A stretch of 64,000 nt of DNA from Ascaphus truei (lineage: Eukaryota; Chordata; Amphibia; Anura; Ascaphidae). A model generated the notes under the pieces. It had not been told where the DNA came from. It did no database searches and saw only the letters and a list, made by a program, of their open reading frames with translations. The stretch lies in NCBI GenBank assembly GCA_036426205.1, contig CM071568.1, positions 37,836,457 through 37,900,456 on the forward strand. The letters are read 5' to 3'. The position numbers and the translations under genes are program-made. Below are positions 22,571 to 33,869 of this stretch, in pieces (positions within the stretch are counted from its first letter, which is position 1; the number at the start of each line of letters is the position of its first letter).

Positions 22571-23540
22571 CAAAAAACCCTGTAGTAGTACTATTAGTCA
22601 CCGTTTGTGCTAAAAACAAAAGAAGTTCAATTTGCGTAAAATTGTAAATTATGAAAAAAGACATTCAAACATAATTGAAGTTATCATTATTTACGAAGAA
22701 GAATCGTATGGCTGCCAGAAATGACTACTCAATCTCCAATATTTCTTTGGGGTCAATGAAATACATTTTTATCTTGGTAAAATCATATTATGTAGGACTC
22801 TGACATAAGATTCATCATGAAGGATTACTGCACATTGAGTTTTGATGATATTTGCTGTCTCTCTCTGAATGTGTGCATTCAAATCATACGGAGTCCTGTC
22901 TGTGTAGAGTGCTGCCAGGTTATGAGTCAAGTTTGCCAACCTGGATGTAACTGTATATTGATGGCTGTTTAAGCAGATGATCATTTTAAAAAGCAAAACA
23001 GAAAATAAAGCGCGAAAACCTTACACTCTCCTGTCTCACTAAATTACATAGATATAAATATATATATATACTTCCAACCCCTCATTGAGACGAAGCTCTA
23101 AATGTTAAGACTATCCAAAAAGTCTCTGTCAAAGGTATTCAAAGTGGTAAATCCAGGTGTGAAAAAACTGGCGTATATTAAATGGGTCAAAAACCCTCTT
23201 TGCACTGGATGACGTCACTTATTCCATCCAGTCTAGTAGCTTTGATAAAATCACTGCCAAATTGAACGGTTTGGCATGACCTACCTCACAGTCTGACATT
23301 TGTGTTATCACGGTATTCAGAAATAATTATTTCAAGTCAGAAAACATGAGGTAGGAAAATGCCAATACTGCTCGGGATAGCAGTGTCCTTACTGTATCTC
23401 AGCTTTTTTTCTAAGTTCTGCCCCTGCGATCTGCCTGCAGTCTGTAAGAGCTGGACAGAGATAGCTACATATACCTGCACAGTTCTTACAGACGATCACA
23501 CTCTTTTTATTTGATTGTAATAACACAGTATTGATGCAGG
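22571..23540. other. No recognised gene
   Basis: AT-rich. A 75-codon minus frame at 22769-22996 has no recognisable domain. (TA)n near 23055-23070. Confidence 0.45.
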
Positions 23541-24400
23541 GGGCCTCCAGAGTTGAACCGCATTAATTTCAGCCCCGAGGACCCATGCTTCTCGAGTTAC
23601 AAGCCCTGGAATGGGGTGCTCGTATCTCCTGTGCATTTAAATCTCCTGCGTCACATGACCAGTATATTTAGACAATGCAGAGAGATACCGGCACCCCAAA
23701 CTGGGGCCTGTAACTCGGGAAGCAGGGGTCCCCAAGGCTGAAATTAATGTGTTTCATCTCCGGAAATCCCCTGATTCAATATTGTGTTATTAAAATTAAA
23801 TAGAAACAGCATCATTATTTTAGTGTCTAGCTGCTAAGGTAATGAAGCAGTTAAGCCAGAGTACCAGGTTTCTTTGGGATAGAGGGGGTGGGTGAAGGGT
23901 TTTTTTTGCCCCAGGGTAGGTGGTTAGGCCTACCGGGAATGATGCGGTAGGAGTTAACTCCTTCACTAACATAGCAGGTGAACCGCTATGGTAATGAAGG
24001 GGTTAACCCCTCCCACTACCCAACCGAGAAGCATAACCACCCACTCTTGGGCAACTACCCCCTTCAACCACCGCCTCTACACCCAAGAAACATTAAAATA
24101 CAACAACCCTAAAACTCACGCCCTCTAGCCCCAACACCCGCCCACAACACATACAGAATAATAACAATTCCTATTATCCAGATATGGATAATAGATCATT
24201 AACCCATTAAAAATAAAACATGAGCCTGCCAGCCTAAAGTAAATTAAAGTTGGACTTACCCCTGCAAGGATACAGGTCATCCTCATCTTCCTCTGCGTCT
24301 TCCTTGTCCTCCATGGGCAGCAACATTAAAATTAAAAAACTACTGGCCACTAACCCATTAATTGCCTTAGTGCTTCTTAACAGCTATGGTAATAAAGAGA
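23540..24400. mobile_element. Diverged copy of the composite foldback family (inverted relative to 48-49 kb)
   Basis: Contains a 'gataccggcacc' module (23680-23770), a GGGGTGGGTGAAGGG arm at 23885, the hairpin GTTAACTCCTTCAC with GAAGGGGTTAACCCC (23950-24005), and a segment near 24255-24330 whose reverse complement resembles 48595-48660. Confidence 0.55.
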
Positions 24401-25330
24401 TTAACGCCCCCTCCCCCTCCTCCCCCACAGCCCTGCTACCCACCCGGGAGGCCTAACCAAATATCCACAACCCCAACCACTCTACCCATTGATTTTCACT
24501 GTGATAAACCATACCCACAATATGGCTTTGGATTCCCACAATGACAATGAATGGGCAACCTAAAAAAAAAGCCACATAATAAAACACATGACATTTAAAT
24601 ATAAACAAGCATTTGACAATAAAGCCATTTATTGTGATTGTTGTAATCCATGCCCACAATATGGGCATGGATTTCCACATTGACAATGAATGGACAACCT
24701 AAAAAATAAAAAAACAAAAAATACAATACTTTACAATTAAATTAAAATAAACATTTGCCAAATGCATTGCTTGTCACTGTGCTTATCTAAACCAAGAAAA
24801 GGGCATAGATACGCACATTTACAGTCAATAGGCATCCTATAAAAAAACCACAATTAAATAAAATACAATCAATCTTTTCTTACATTTGCCAGATTCACCC
24901 TTGTCCTACTGCAGCAACAACTCTTGACTCACAAAGCAATGCTCAACAGCTTGATGCACAGAAGTCCATGATCCTCTGTTGATTGAAGAGACATCTTTGT
25001 CCTTTCTGTTGTTCCTTTATTTTGTTCTTTTTTTCTTCTTTCTTTTTCTTCTTTGTAATCCAAAGGGCCAGGAGATGTTGATCCAACGACATCTTGGCTC
25101 AAATTAGACAGGACAGGCCTTATATAAGGCATGTAACATCACATTTGGTTGACACATGGTACACCCCCAAAACTATTGATTGGTGTACCATGGGACAGCT
25201 TCCATTTTTGTGATGTCATCTTAAAGGGAGGGAAGCCAGCTAATCAGGTAGCATATGCTTCTCTCCCTTTAAGATGATGTCACTTCTGAAAAATAAAATG
25301 AAAGCCATCACATGGTACACCCACCGATCG
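24400..25330. other. AT-rich repeat DNA, no gene
   Basis: Direct repeats of a roughly 130-bp segment (ACCATACCCACAATATGG near 24510; CATGCCCACAATATGGGCAT near 24650), each followed by AATGAATGGRCAACCTAAAA. Nothing coding recognised. Confidence 0.4.
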
Positions 25331-25339
25331 GATTAGTAC

Positions 25340-25620
25340 ATATACCATTAACCACTAAGGAATGAAGGGGTTAACTCCTCCCACAACACTCCTGATAGGC
25401 CATGGGCCAAATACCACCTTCACCCACCCCCTCTACCCCCAATAAACCGGGCACTGGTATTGAACACCTTCATTACCTTAGCGGTTAGCTGCTAAGGTAA
25501 TGAAGCTGCCTGTAAATGCATTTTTATTACATAGGATTGAAGCAGGGGGTCTCCGGAGCTGATATTCATGCGGGGCAGCTCCGTAAACTCCTGGCTTCAA
25601 TTCAATTTAGTCAAAACAGT
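25340..25620. repeat. Foldback module with CATTACCTTAGCGGTTAGCT hairpin
   Basis: A hairpin at 25468-25506 (CTTCATTACCTTAGCGG against GCTAAGGTAATGAAG) followed by the GGGTCTCCGGAGCTGATATT module also found at 12262 and 49208. Same family as the other foldback copies. Confidence 0.6.
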
Positions 25621-26193
25621 TTTTTCTTCACAGTTACATAGCAGATCTTATCTCCCCACCCTTGAGGTGGCGAGATCAGACCCTGTGAGTTGCTTGTGAG
25701 TTGCAACCACAATGGGAATCTCAGAGCTAATAGAATAGCTTGATTTTTTTTAAAAAAATGTGAGTTTGATCATTTTTTTAGCTCCCACACGGTTTGTCTG
25801 TGAGAGGGTGAGGCAGATCAGGAAGAAGCGCTTCGAGATAGTTTTGCATGTTGTCAAAGCTTTCTGAATACAGTAGTTACATACTGTATGCAAACTCATT
25901 CGAGTAGTGCTCAAAATGCTCGATGAGTCCCTTATCGAAACTACTAGAATAGGTCCGTATGGATGAGATCCTCGGAACATATGGAAAAGAGAAATAAAAG
26001 AGAAAAAGAGAACATAACGTAAAACAATTTACTGATAAAAAAAGTTAAAAACGTATACATTTCACTCACAAGTGTAGGTGAGTATAAAGCCTTTAGAGTG
26101 TATAGAGGTCGCCCTGAGATTTCTTTGGATTCGGTTGAGGTATTGGAGTTTCCCAGTACTCCACTCTCCGCTTCCACAATCACAATCACTAGC

Positions 26194-26471
26194 TGTCATG
26201 CGCAGACAGACTCAGTTTAGATGTTTAATAATTTTTATGCTAATGTCCCGTCTAGGTAATATATCATGTGTACATTTACATTTTGATATTTGCTAGATGT
26301 ATAAATTTCTTATCTTTCTTTTTTCTTATAGAAATTTTATATGTTTGTTGTATACAATGTAATTTGTGTAATTATTACATTTTAGCAACTGTATATATAC
26401 ACCTCACAGTATGTCTTTAGATAGATATTTTACAGCGCCACATCTAAACTGAGTCTGTGTGCGCATGACAT
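26194..26471. repeat. Inverted repeat, arms about 30 bp, spacing about 220 bp
   Basis: TGTCATGCGCAGACAGACTC at about 26195 returns as GAGTCTGTGTGCGCATGACA at about 26452, with CAGTTTAGATGT and ACATCTAAACTG adjoining. The wider flanks (26080-26190 and 27040-27215) are also inverted copies of each other, sharing GGTTGAGGTATTGG. The 26584-26946 MITE therefore sits inside a larger foldback structure. Confidence 0.7.
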
Positions 26472-26583
26472 CCAAGGACTGCTGATCAGAAACTCAGCGT
26501 TGTAAAAGGAACTCAGCTGTGTAACAGGAGTGGCAATCAGTGCGACCCTTTAAAAACTTGGACAAGAGACAGAATAATCTTAG

Positions 26584-26946
26584 GCTTCGGTCCCAGTGCG
26601 TTCTACAGTGCACGCCTCGGCCTGTGCTGCGTGCACAAGCACCGTCCCCCCATCAGACCGGGTCCAGTACCTGCCTTGGCGCGCATTTGGCAGCTGCGCA
26701 GTACGACAGGTTTTTCCAGATACAAAACAATTATATTTGGAACTCGTGACGGAGGTGTGGCCACGCCTCCGCTGGCGGTTCAGCCAATGAGGGCGAACCA
26801 GCCACGTGAGGTCATGGCCACCCCCCTGCAAAACCCCACCACGCCTCCTCCCATCGCAATCTCTCCCTCTCTCCCAAGACCGCAGATTATGTGAAGCGTG
26901 AATACCGCCAGGCGCGCGTACTATAGTGCTGACTGGGACCGCAGCC
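26584..26946. mobile_element. MITE with TTAG target duplication (piggyBac/Kolobok-like)
   Basis: 363 bp flanked by TTAG on both sides (26580-26583 and 26947-26950). Terminal inverted repeats are GCTTCGGTCCCAGTGCG and, reverse-complemented from the right, GCTGCGGTCCCAGTCAG. A 4-bp TTAA-like duplication suits piggyBac or Kolobok, but no transposase is present to decide. The interior is GC-rich, and the open frames inside it (26580-27029) are not genes. Confidence 0.65.
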
Positions 26947-27239
26947 TTAGGAGCCCCTGAGCAAACTGCATTTCCAGGAGTGAAATGTTTAACGCATTGG
27001 GCGATTGGAGAGCTGTATTTGGGAAGCACCGAGGAGTCCTTCTATACCAGCGGACGACCGTGCATGTGACTATCAGGGAGCTGGCAGAGGTGATTGTAGG
27101 AGCAGAGAGTGGAGCACTGGGAGAGTGCCAATACCTCAACCGCACCCAAAGAAGGCTTAGACCAACCTCTATACAGTACATTCTAAAGGCGTTATATTCA
27201 CTTACAGTACACTTGTGAGTGAAATGTAGGATTTTTAAC

Positions 27240-28390
27240 TTATTTTTATAGAAGTAACATAGAAACTACATCCACACTAGTATTACTACTAATTATAATA
27301 ATAGCAATTAACATTATAATTAAAAATAATAAAAGCAATTAGAATCATTAATTATTAAATATTTTTCTTGTATAACATTGATAGTGTATGCCATATGGTA
27401 CATATAATCTTTTCAGACACAAGTCCTTGCACTTTAGAGGTTATAATTTATGTACTGTATTTGTGATCAAAGTGAATTGCCTAAAGTCACAAGGGTATGA
27501 CTAGAGATGAACAAAACTGTCAAAATCCATTATGCAAAATTTCCATTGCTTTCCATTAAAAATCCGTTCCGCAATATAAAGTCCGTGGACAGATTTTTCC
27601 AGTTTCAATTTGTGAGGATTAATCCAAAACCGCCATTGGGTACAATCCGATGGTTAATTTTAATAGTACAATCCACGAATTGATGAATACGCGTGTCTTG
27701 AATTGGTGAAAATCCTCAAACAGATTGTCGAAATTCCCCTATAACCCCCACTCACTTAAATTAATCTCTCCCACTTGGCGACATTAATGGCTCTTACAGA
27801 ATAGTAAAGCAAATCGTTAGTAGTCAATAAGGAAACAAAACACCCACCCTGGTCCAACTAAGCATATCACCTACCCCCTTTCTCCTGGCCCCACTCAACC
27901 CTATGGTAAGAAATGTGAAAATATAATGAAGCAGGTATACTGTATATTGAGATAATAACATTTTTACTATTAATAATTGTGCAACAACACATACTAGACA
28001 ACATGCTACACAAAAAAAAATGTTATTTTCAACCTCTCTTTGCAGGGATGGTGTCTTTCATTCTTGGTGGCCTTCCACATATGATTTATCCTTGGGTGCG
28101 CTGGATTGGTATCTGTTGAAACAGTAGGTGCTTCAGTTGTGACCTTAGCTTGGGTTTGTGGCCTCCAGATTGCCATAACCTCGTTGAATATTCTGCAAAC
28201 CTGATTACTAGACAGTGTTATTTGTGTTGCTCTACGTTTATGTTGCTTCCTATTTTGTTATTGGTCGTGTGAATTGTATTCATGATAGTATTGTTTTCAA
28301 TTGTGACCTGCATCTGTTGTTTTGTAATTGTAATTGCTCTTCTTTCAATTTCAGCATTCTTACTTCAATTGCTGCTCTTTTTCTGGTTAC
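27240..28390. other. No recognised gene
   Basis: AT-rich DNA. I found no domain-bearing frame, terminal repeat or RNA gene. Confidence 0.5.
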
Positions 28391-28396
28391 TGTTCT

Positions 28397-28793
28397 ACTG
28401 AGTCTGGCCGGTTAGATACAAAACCCGGTTAGGCAACACTATTGGGGATTCGCAATGTGGATGGAACCCCAGGCATATTAGTGTAATCAAGTATGCCCGT
28501 TGTGAGTACTCACTCCCCAGTAGGATCGGGGGGATTATGTCTGTAATCACTGCTCACTCTCCGGTACGATCGGGGGGAGAGAGAGTATAAACTAACTCAA
28601 ATTGGTATCAACAGTGACACTGTGGTGGTTGGTAATAGTGCTTATTATAACAAATATAGCGAAGTTAGGACTCCGCACCAGCAGCTGTTAACTCAGTTAG
28701 ACTCTCCAACAAACGTATGTGACATCATAAAATGGCTCCCTAATAGTGTTGTCTGACCGGGTTTTCTATCGGACAGGCCAGACTCAGTAGAAT
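28397..28793. mobile_element. Element with about 50-bp terminal inverted repeats
   Basis: The left end TACTGAGTCTGGCCGG, then AAACCCGGTTAGGCAACACT, is mirrored on the right as AGTGTTGTCTGACCGGGTTT, then GGCCAGACTCAGTA. About 390 bp with no coding frame. The interior has two copies of CCCCAGTAGGATCGGGGG / CTCCGGTACGATCGGGGG. Confidence 0.65.
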
Positions 28794-28849
28794 AGTGTTT
28801 ACATATTGCCACTGAAGTCAATCGTAGCTCTTATCGGTAGCTTTATATA

Positions 28850-29160
28850 CAGCTCATTATGCTGTAAGGGCAAGACAGTACACTAAGCCTAGCACATCAG
28901 GTTTTACCCTGTGCTTTTTAGGCAAGTTAATTTCAAGGCTAGTGTATTCATATATAGCAGTTAATTTCTGTTTGCGCTGCCTCTCATTGATTTATATTCA
29001 CTTCACAAACAGCTCATTATGCTGTTAGTGCAGTACCAGACACCTAATATAGAAATATCAGGTGTGACCTGTGCTCTTTAGGCAGGTTTACAACTAGTCT
29101 ACTGTATATACACACTTGCAGAAATTTCCTGCTTACGCTGTTCCTCACCAGGGACCTGTG
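28850..29160. repeat. Tandem duplication, unit about 155-160 bp
   Basis: Two diverged units share AGCTCATTATGCTGT, a CATCAGGT block, CCTGTGCT then TTTAGGCA, and TTTCYTGYTTRCGCTG. Non-coding. Confidence 0.55.
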
Positions 29161-29830
29161 TGAGACGCATCATAGCATTTTCCCTGTATTATCTTATCTA
29201 CCCACTAACCATTCATTAAATTGTATCACTTTTACATTAAAGTAGCCTGTCCCACATATATATTAGGGGCAATTAGTATGTGTATTCGTCATTCTGATTA
29301 TCATACTTTATTTCAATAGAGATCACACTGGCTGTCTCTGGTCTGTATATGTCCATGTTGCTTTTACCTATTGCTGTATACTACGCCGATGCATGGACTA
29401 GCTGTTTCAATCAACAGTTTTAACAATTGTGACTGTGTCATTAATGCTTTAATGGTGTCCAGTGTCGCAATTTCCATCTTATACAAACTTATGGATATTT
29501 CCAGCAACAATTGCTCTTTGCTCTTTGCCACACCTACTGTATCTTGCTGGCACTCAGACATAAGCATCCCCAGTCTACAACCAGCTATCACTATCCTTAG
29601 GGCTACATTTACACTGATTTTGGATCATTTAGGCTGTTTAGCCATAGAATTCCTTTCACTAGGGTATATCCATACCAGCCATTATCAGTTTCCTAGTCCT
29701 GTCCATCATGTGGAGATCTATAATGTTTGTTGTTGTCCATCATTATTTTAAATTTTAATTAAAGATATGGTTTATCTTACTCATCATATCATTATACCAT
29801 ATGGGAAAGAGTTTGGTTATTAGGAGCTTC
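29160..29830. other. No recognised gene
   Basis: A 126-codon plus frame at 29371-29751 overlaps a 75-codon minus frame. Neither shows a recognisable motif. Confidence 0.45.
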
Positions 29831-30370
29831 TTTGCTTGACCTATCAAGTTTCTCTTGTTAGCAAAAGACACACTGAAAATATGATGGGATAGAGCTTTGT
29901 TATAAATACCAAGAGTATGGAGAATGTGAAGGAGAAGAGGGTGGTCCACAGTATCAAATATTGCAGAGAGGTCGAGTAATATGAGCAGAGTTTAATGACC
30001 TTTTTTTTGGCAGCATAGAGGTCAATAGTTATTTTAGTGAAGGCTGTTTTAGTGGAGTGAGCAGTGCGGAAGCTAGATTGTAGAGAGTCTAGGAGAGAAA
30101 AGGGGGTGATAAAATCGAGCAAGCAAGAGAATATAAGACGTTCAAGGAGTTTAGAGGCAAAAGGCAGGTGGGAGACAGGACGATAGTTAGAAAGACAGGT
30201 AGGGTCAAGCTTGCTGTTTTTAAGTAATGGTAGAACTGTTGCATGTTTGAAGGAGGAGGGAAAATTACCAGAGTAGAGGGAGGAGTTAAAAATGTGAGTG
30301 AGCACAGGGATTATAGTAGGAGCAAGATGCTTTAGGAGATGGGAGGGAATGCGTCCTGACGTAGGATTTC
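29830..30370 (-). pseudogene. L2-type LINE reverse transcriptase fragment
   Basis: The frame 30305-29844 begins with the N-terminal RT blocks of the L2 clade: FPSSFKHATVLPLLKNSKLD, CLSNYRPVSHLPFASKLLER and DSLQSSFRTAHSTKTAF. Later blocks are scrambled by frameshifts (a segment near 29930-29995 resembles LLDLSAIFDTVDHPLL read in another frame). No intact YADD region is seen. It continues the element whose endonuclease lies at 30524-31580. Confidence 0.75.
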
Positions 30371-30499
30371 ACCTTTTCCTTTAAATAGTTGGCAAAGTCC
30401 TGAGGTGAGATGGAGGAAGAAGAACAGACAGCAGATGGTGGTCTGAGTAGGAATTCAAAGACAGAGAAGAGTCAACGTGGGTTAAACTTGTGCGAGTTG

Positions 30500-31580
30500 A
30501 TTAGTGAAGAAAAGTAGGGTTTTTTAGCCTGAGAGAGGGCAGAGTTGAAACAGGATAACATGAAATTTGTAGTGAAGGAAGTCTGCGAGAGCATGAGGTT
30601 TCCTACTGAGGCGTTCAGAGGAATGAGTGCAGGAACACATTTTGCAAGTGTGGAAATTTAGCCAGAGTCTGGGGTTAGAATAGCGAGAACGGCAGAGAGA
30701 AAGCAGGGCATGTAGATCAAGAGAGGAGGATAGAGCAAAGTTATAGTTCCTGACCAGGTTGTTGGCATCTGGAGCAGAGATGAGAGAGGATAGAGAGGAG
30801 CATAAAGTGGAAACAAAAGCTAGTAGTTTAATAGAGTGCAAGTCTCTGCAGAAACGAGGGGTCAGTGGAGGTGGAGAAGGGAGAAGTAAGAGAGAGAAAA
30901 AAAATAAGGTGATGGTCATATATAGGATTCGGGGAAGTGGAGAAATCTGAGAGAAAAACGTTTTTAGTGAAAACAAGTTCTAGGAAGTGGACATCCTTGT
31001 GGGTTCTGCATGCCGTCCACCGTTGAAGGCCAAAAGAAAAGGTTAGAGAGAGAAGGCAGGAAGCCCAAGGGAGAGAGGGGCCATTACTATGGCAGTTGAA
31101 GTCCCCAAGGAGAAGGAGTGGCTCAGTGAGTAAAAACACTGACTGACACTGAGTTTGAAGCAGGGGAACCTAGTTAAATTCCCAGTGCTGACTCCTTGTT
31201 ACCTTGGGCAAGTCACTTTATCTCCCTGTGCCTCAGGCACCAGAAAAATAAAGACTGTGTCTCTGTAAAGAGCTACGTAAAAGTAGCAGCACTATACAAA
31301 AACAAACAATTAATTATTAATTAAGGAGAAGAACACGGGAGCCTGAGGAGAGAAATAGAGCCAGGATTCAAAGTTAGAGAGAAAGATAGAAGGGGGTGAG
31401 TATAGGTAGGTGGGGAAAAAATTACTACCATGTGACCTGGGAGAGGAGTAAAAAGCTGGACAGTGTGAGCCTCAAAGGAGAGAAAAGCAAGATAGTAATG
31501 GCAGTGGGAGGAGAGGAGGAGCCACACACCTACACCCCTGCCATAAGGGAGTGGAGTGGGAGAAAGAAGGGCCACCATAA
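30500..31580 (-). pseudogene. L2-type LINE endonuclease, split by a SINE
   Basis: Endonuclease pieces lie in several frames: LLLGDFNCHSNGPSLPW (about 31110-31050), then DFSTSPNPIYDHHLIFF (about 30950-30900) holding the terminal Asp-His pair. The upstream part (31578-31321) includes GRGVGVWLLLSS. A SINE at 31120-31320 interrupts the domain. Many frameshifts; no product expected. Confidence 0.7.
31117..31322 (+). mobile_element. tRNA-derived SINE with MIR/L2-like tail
   Basis: The box A-like GTGGCTCAGTGAGTAAAA at the start and a box B-like TAAATTCCCAGTGCTGA are followed by ACCTTGGGCAAGTCACTTTA and CTCCCTGTGCCTCAGGC, the core/L2-type tail shared by MIR-like SINEs. Flanks repeat AAGGAGAAG (31109-31117; again near 31323-31331), a plausible target duplication. 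It inserted into the L2 element that surrounds it, so it is younger. Confidence 0.8.
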
Positions 31581-32280
31581 GAGAGGGCAGCTACTGTACC
31601 AGTACAGAGTCAGACTGAGTGAGCCAAGTGTCAGATATAGCAATGAGGAGCTGAGAGTGGGAGAAAAAGATGTCATGCACAGAAAGGAGCTTGTTAGGGA
31701 GCGAGCATTCCAAAGGGCACAGGAGAAAGGGAGAGAGGGGGGGGGGGTGGCAGGAGATGGGTATAAGGTTAGAGGGGTTGACACCAGAAGGAGTAAAAGT
31801 TGCTTGTGGGTGGCAGAGGCAAGAACATGTAGAAATAAGGCAGGGACCCGGATTGGGAGAGATATCCCCAGAAGCAAGGAGGAGAAGCAATGAAAGAAAT
31901 AAAATGTATGATTTTGATTTGTAGGGGTGTGTTTTAGTGCAGGGGGGTATAGCTGTCTAGCGTCAGAGGGTGCAGGCAAGATATGAGTTCATGTGAACTG
32001 AAAAGGGCAAAGGAAGGAGAGATGGAGATATATGAATAGAGCTAGAGACATAACGAGGGTGGTAGATAGAAACAAGTATTTTGAAAAGAAGTGGGGTGAG
32101 AGCAAATATAAATAGTAGCAGCAGCATGGTAGCAATAGTTTAGTGCTGAGATGTGCAGTCTGGGATAGATAATATCCTCCTTTCCAGTGTAGTTCAAATC
32201 CAGGATTCAGGGCCAGTAGGTGTTGTGTTGTCACTCCTATAGAACTCCCTGTTAAACGAAACACTGTATGCCAATTTAAA
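31580..32280 (-). pseudogene. L2-type LINE 5' region with a 2A-like peptide
   Basis: The frame 31890-31591 starts with leucines followed by GDISPNPGP (31843-31869), a 2A-like ribosome-skipping motif. The consensus is D(V/I)ExNPGP, so the Glu is Ser here. Then comes the N-terminal endonuclease segment: NKLLSVHDIFFSHSQLLIAI and SDTWLTQSDS. Known: 2A-like motifs sit at the N-terminus of ORF2 in some L2 and CR1 LINEs. The frame around it is shifted at WNARSLT (about 31715). Region 31900-32280 is the probable 5' untranslated part. Confidence 0.7.
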
Positions 32281-33439
32281 AAGGGTTACTTTAAAGATGG
32301 GCTGCTTTACATGTACAGTAGGCTGCTCCACAGCATGTTTTTTTTTTATTGTTCAGGAAGGGGCAGAGGAAACGGCCCTAGTAAAAGTGCATCCTTGCTC
32401 TTACTCTACATTATGTTGTTAGGTTGTGACATTGTTATATAGTTAATGTTTAATATATTTTTTGATATCAATATGTATTTGCTTGCTTGATTTTACAAAT
32501 ATAACAGAAAAAGTAAGCATGTCTTTATAGTGACAATACAAAACAAGCAAACACTTGAAACAACAATAGTATGTCACTAAAATGTTTTATTCAGAATACA
32601 GTAAGTGTTTGTTAATTTCTGTCTTTTCATTCATAAAGGCATTGGAAGAACCTGTTGAGGAAGGAGGAAATTATACAGTGCAATGCGTTAAATACTTATT
32701 ATACAGTGCAATGCTATACATTCACTGTATCCATTTCAAGACACACAACATACAGTATACTACATCACATACCTGACTAGTTGCAGTTTGTGGCTAGGAA
32801 GAATTGGAGACACCCAACAAATCTCCACATGATCCTCACTTGCAATCGACATGCATGTGTATTTGTTTGCACTAAGCTGCAGCCATATCTCGGTGCTCAG
32901 ACACATGATGGGTGGGGTAGGGTAATAGCAAGTTTGTGCTGGGTTTTTGTAAAGATAAGGCCAGTGTATTACACTACCTGACTACTCTACTGTACCTCAC
33001 TACTGCACTGAAGGTATAATTGTAATTAGGAGGAGTGTCAGACACTGAGCGCATTTAAACTTGATACTCACATGGAATGTACAGTCCGGTACAAATGTTA
33101 ATGCAGTATACATTAAAACCTGCCAACATACTGAAGAAAAAAATGCACCTAAACTACTGTACACACCTCAATCTCCCACCAAGCTTTATTTGAGTGCTAT
33201 CCCAAAACACCGTAGTGGCAGTCTATGGTGACCTCATTCAAGGCTGGCAGGTCTAGGGCATGGGCATGTGAAGTGATTAATACCCCAAGCACTATATGTG
33301 TAAATTCGCAGTGTACTCCAGAGTGGGCCTATCGAATATGTAAAGAGACACAATTTTAACTTACACAAACTCATTGCACTGAAACTAAACCCATGGCACT
33401 GACACTTACCTGCCAGAGGGGGTAATAGTGCTAACCCAT
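32280..33439. other. No recognised gene
   Basis: AT-rich with scattered TACAGTA motifs and short direct repeats (TTATACAGTGCAATGC twice at 32670-32715). No coding domain found. Confidence 0.45.
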
Positions 33440-33442
33440 TCA

Positions 33443-33865
33443 CAATTCGTACACAAACCTATCATAGTCACTAGGGCAATGGTGGTGGAGCACTATCATA
33501 TGTGGTGCACTTAAGCTTTGTGCTGTTGCGTGAGCTGCCAGGGCTGTGTGTGCAAGTTCTGTGGATGCAGGTACTTCAAGGGCTGAGGGTGCTGCATTTG
33601 CCACGGATAATGCTGGGGATGCTGATACTGTGGGTGCTGGGCATTCTGCGTGATTGGCAGGTACTGTGGGTGCAGGGCAGTCTGCGGGATCAGCAGGAAC
33701 TGTTGGTGCTGGGTGGTCTACAGGATTGGCAGGTACTGTTGGTGCTGGGTGACCTGCAAGATTGACAGGTACTTTGTCGTCTGCTGGAAAGGCAGCTACT
33801 TTGGGTACTGTGGGTTCTGTGTGATTATCTGGTACATCTGTTGGGGATCTAGGTACATTGGTTTG
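33443..33865 (-). CDS. Open frame with 12-residue Pro/Ala repeats, start missing
   Basis: 141 codons open between stops (TGA at 33866-33868 upstream and 33440-33442 downstream), read on the minus strand. The middle holds imperfect 36-bp repeats translating as CPAPTVPANHAE, HPAPTVPANPVD and HPAPTVPADPAD. An Ala/Pro/Ser-rich stretch (SASPALSVANAAPSALEVPA) and a His-rich end (MIVLHHHCPSDYDRF) follow. The only methionine is near the end, so any real protein would start in an upstream exon or the frame is a fragment. The plus strand is also open across the repeat (12-residue units rich in Leu/Trp), an effect of the 36-bp period. Function unknown. Confidence 0.35.
33655..33775. repeat. 36-bp minisatellite, about 3.5 units
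   Basis: The unit starts GCAGGTACTGTGGGTGCTGG and ends in CTGCGTGATTG-like sequence. Units start at about 33656, 33692 and 33728, with a trailing part. The period is a multiple of three, so it preserves reading frames on both strands. Confidence 0.7.
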
Positions 33866-33869
33866 TCAC

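Noticed and set aside
26580..27029. 149-codon minus-strand open frame
   Set aside because: Falls mostly within the TTAG-flanked MITE; GC-rich composition explains the open frame.
33655..33775. CRISPR-like repeat array
   Set aside because: The units are contiguous with no distinct spacers, so this is a minisatellite.
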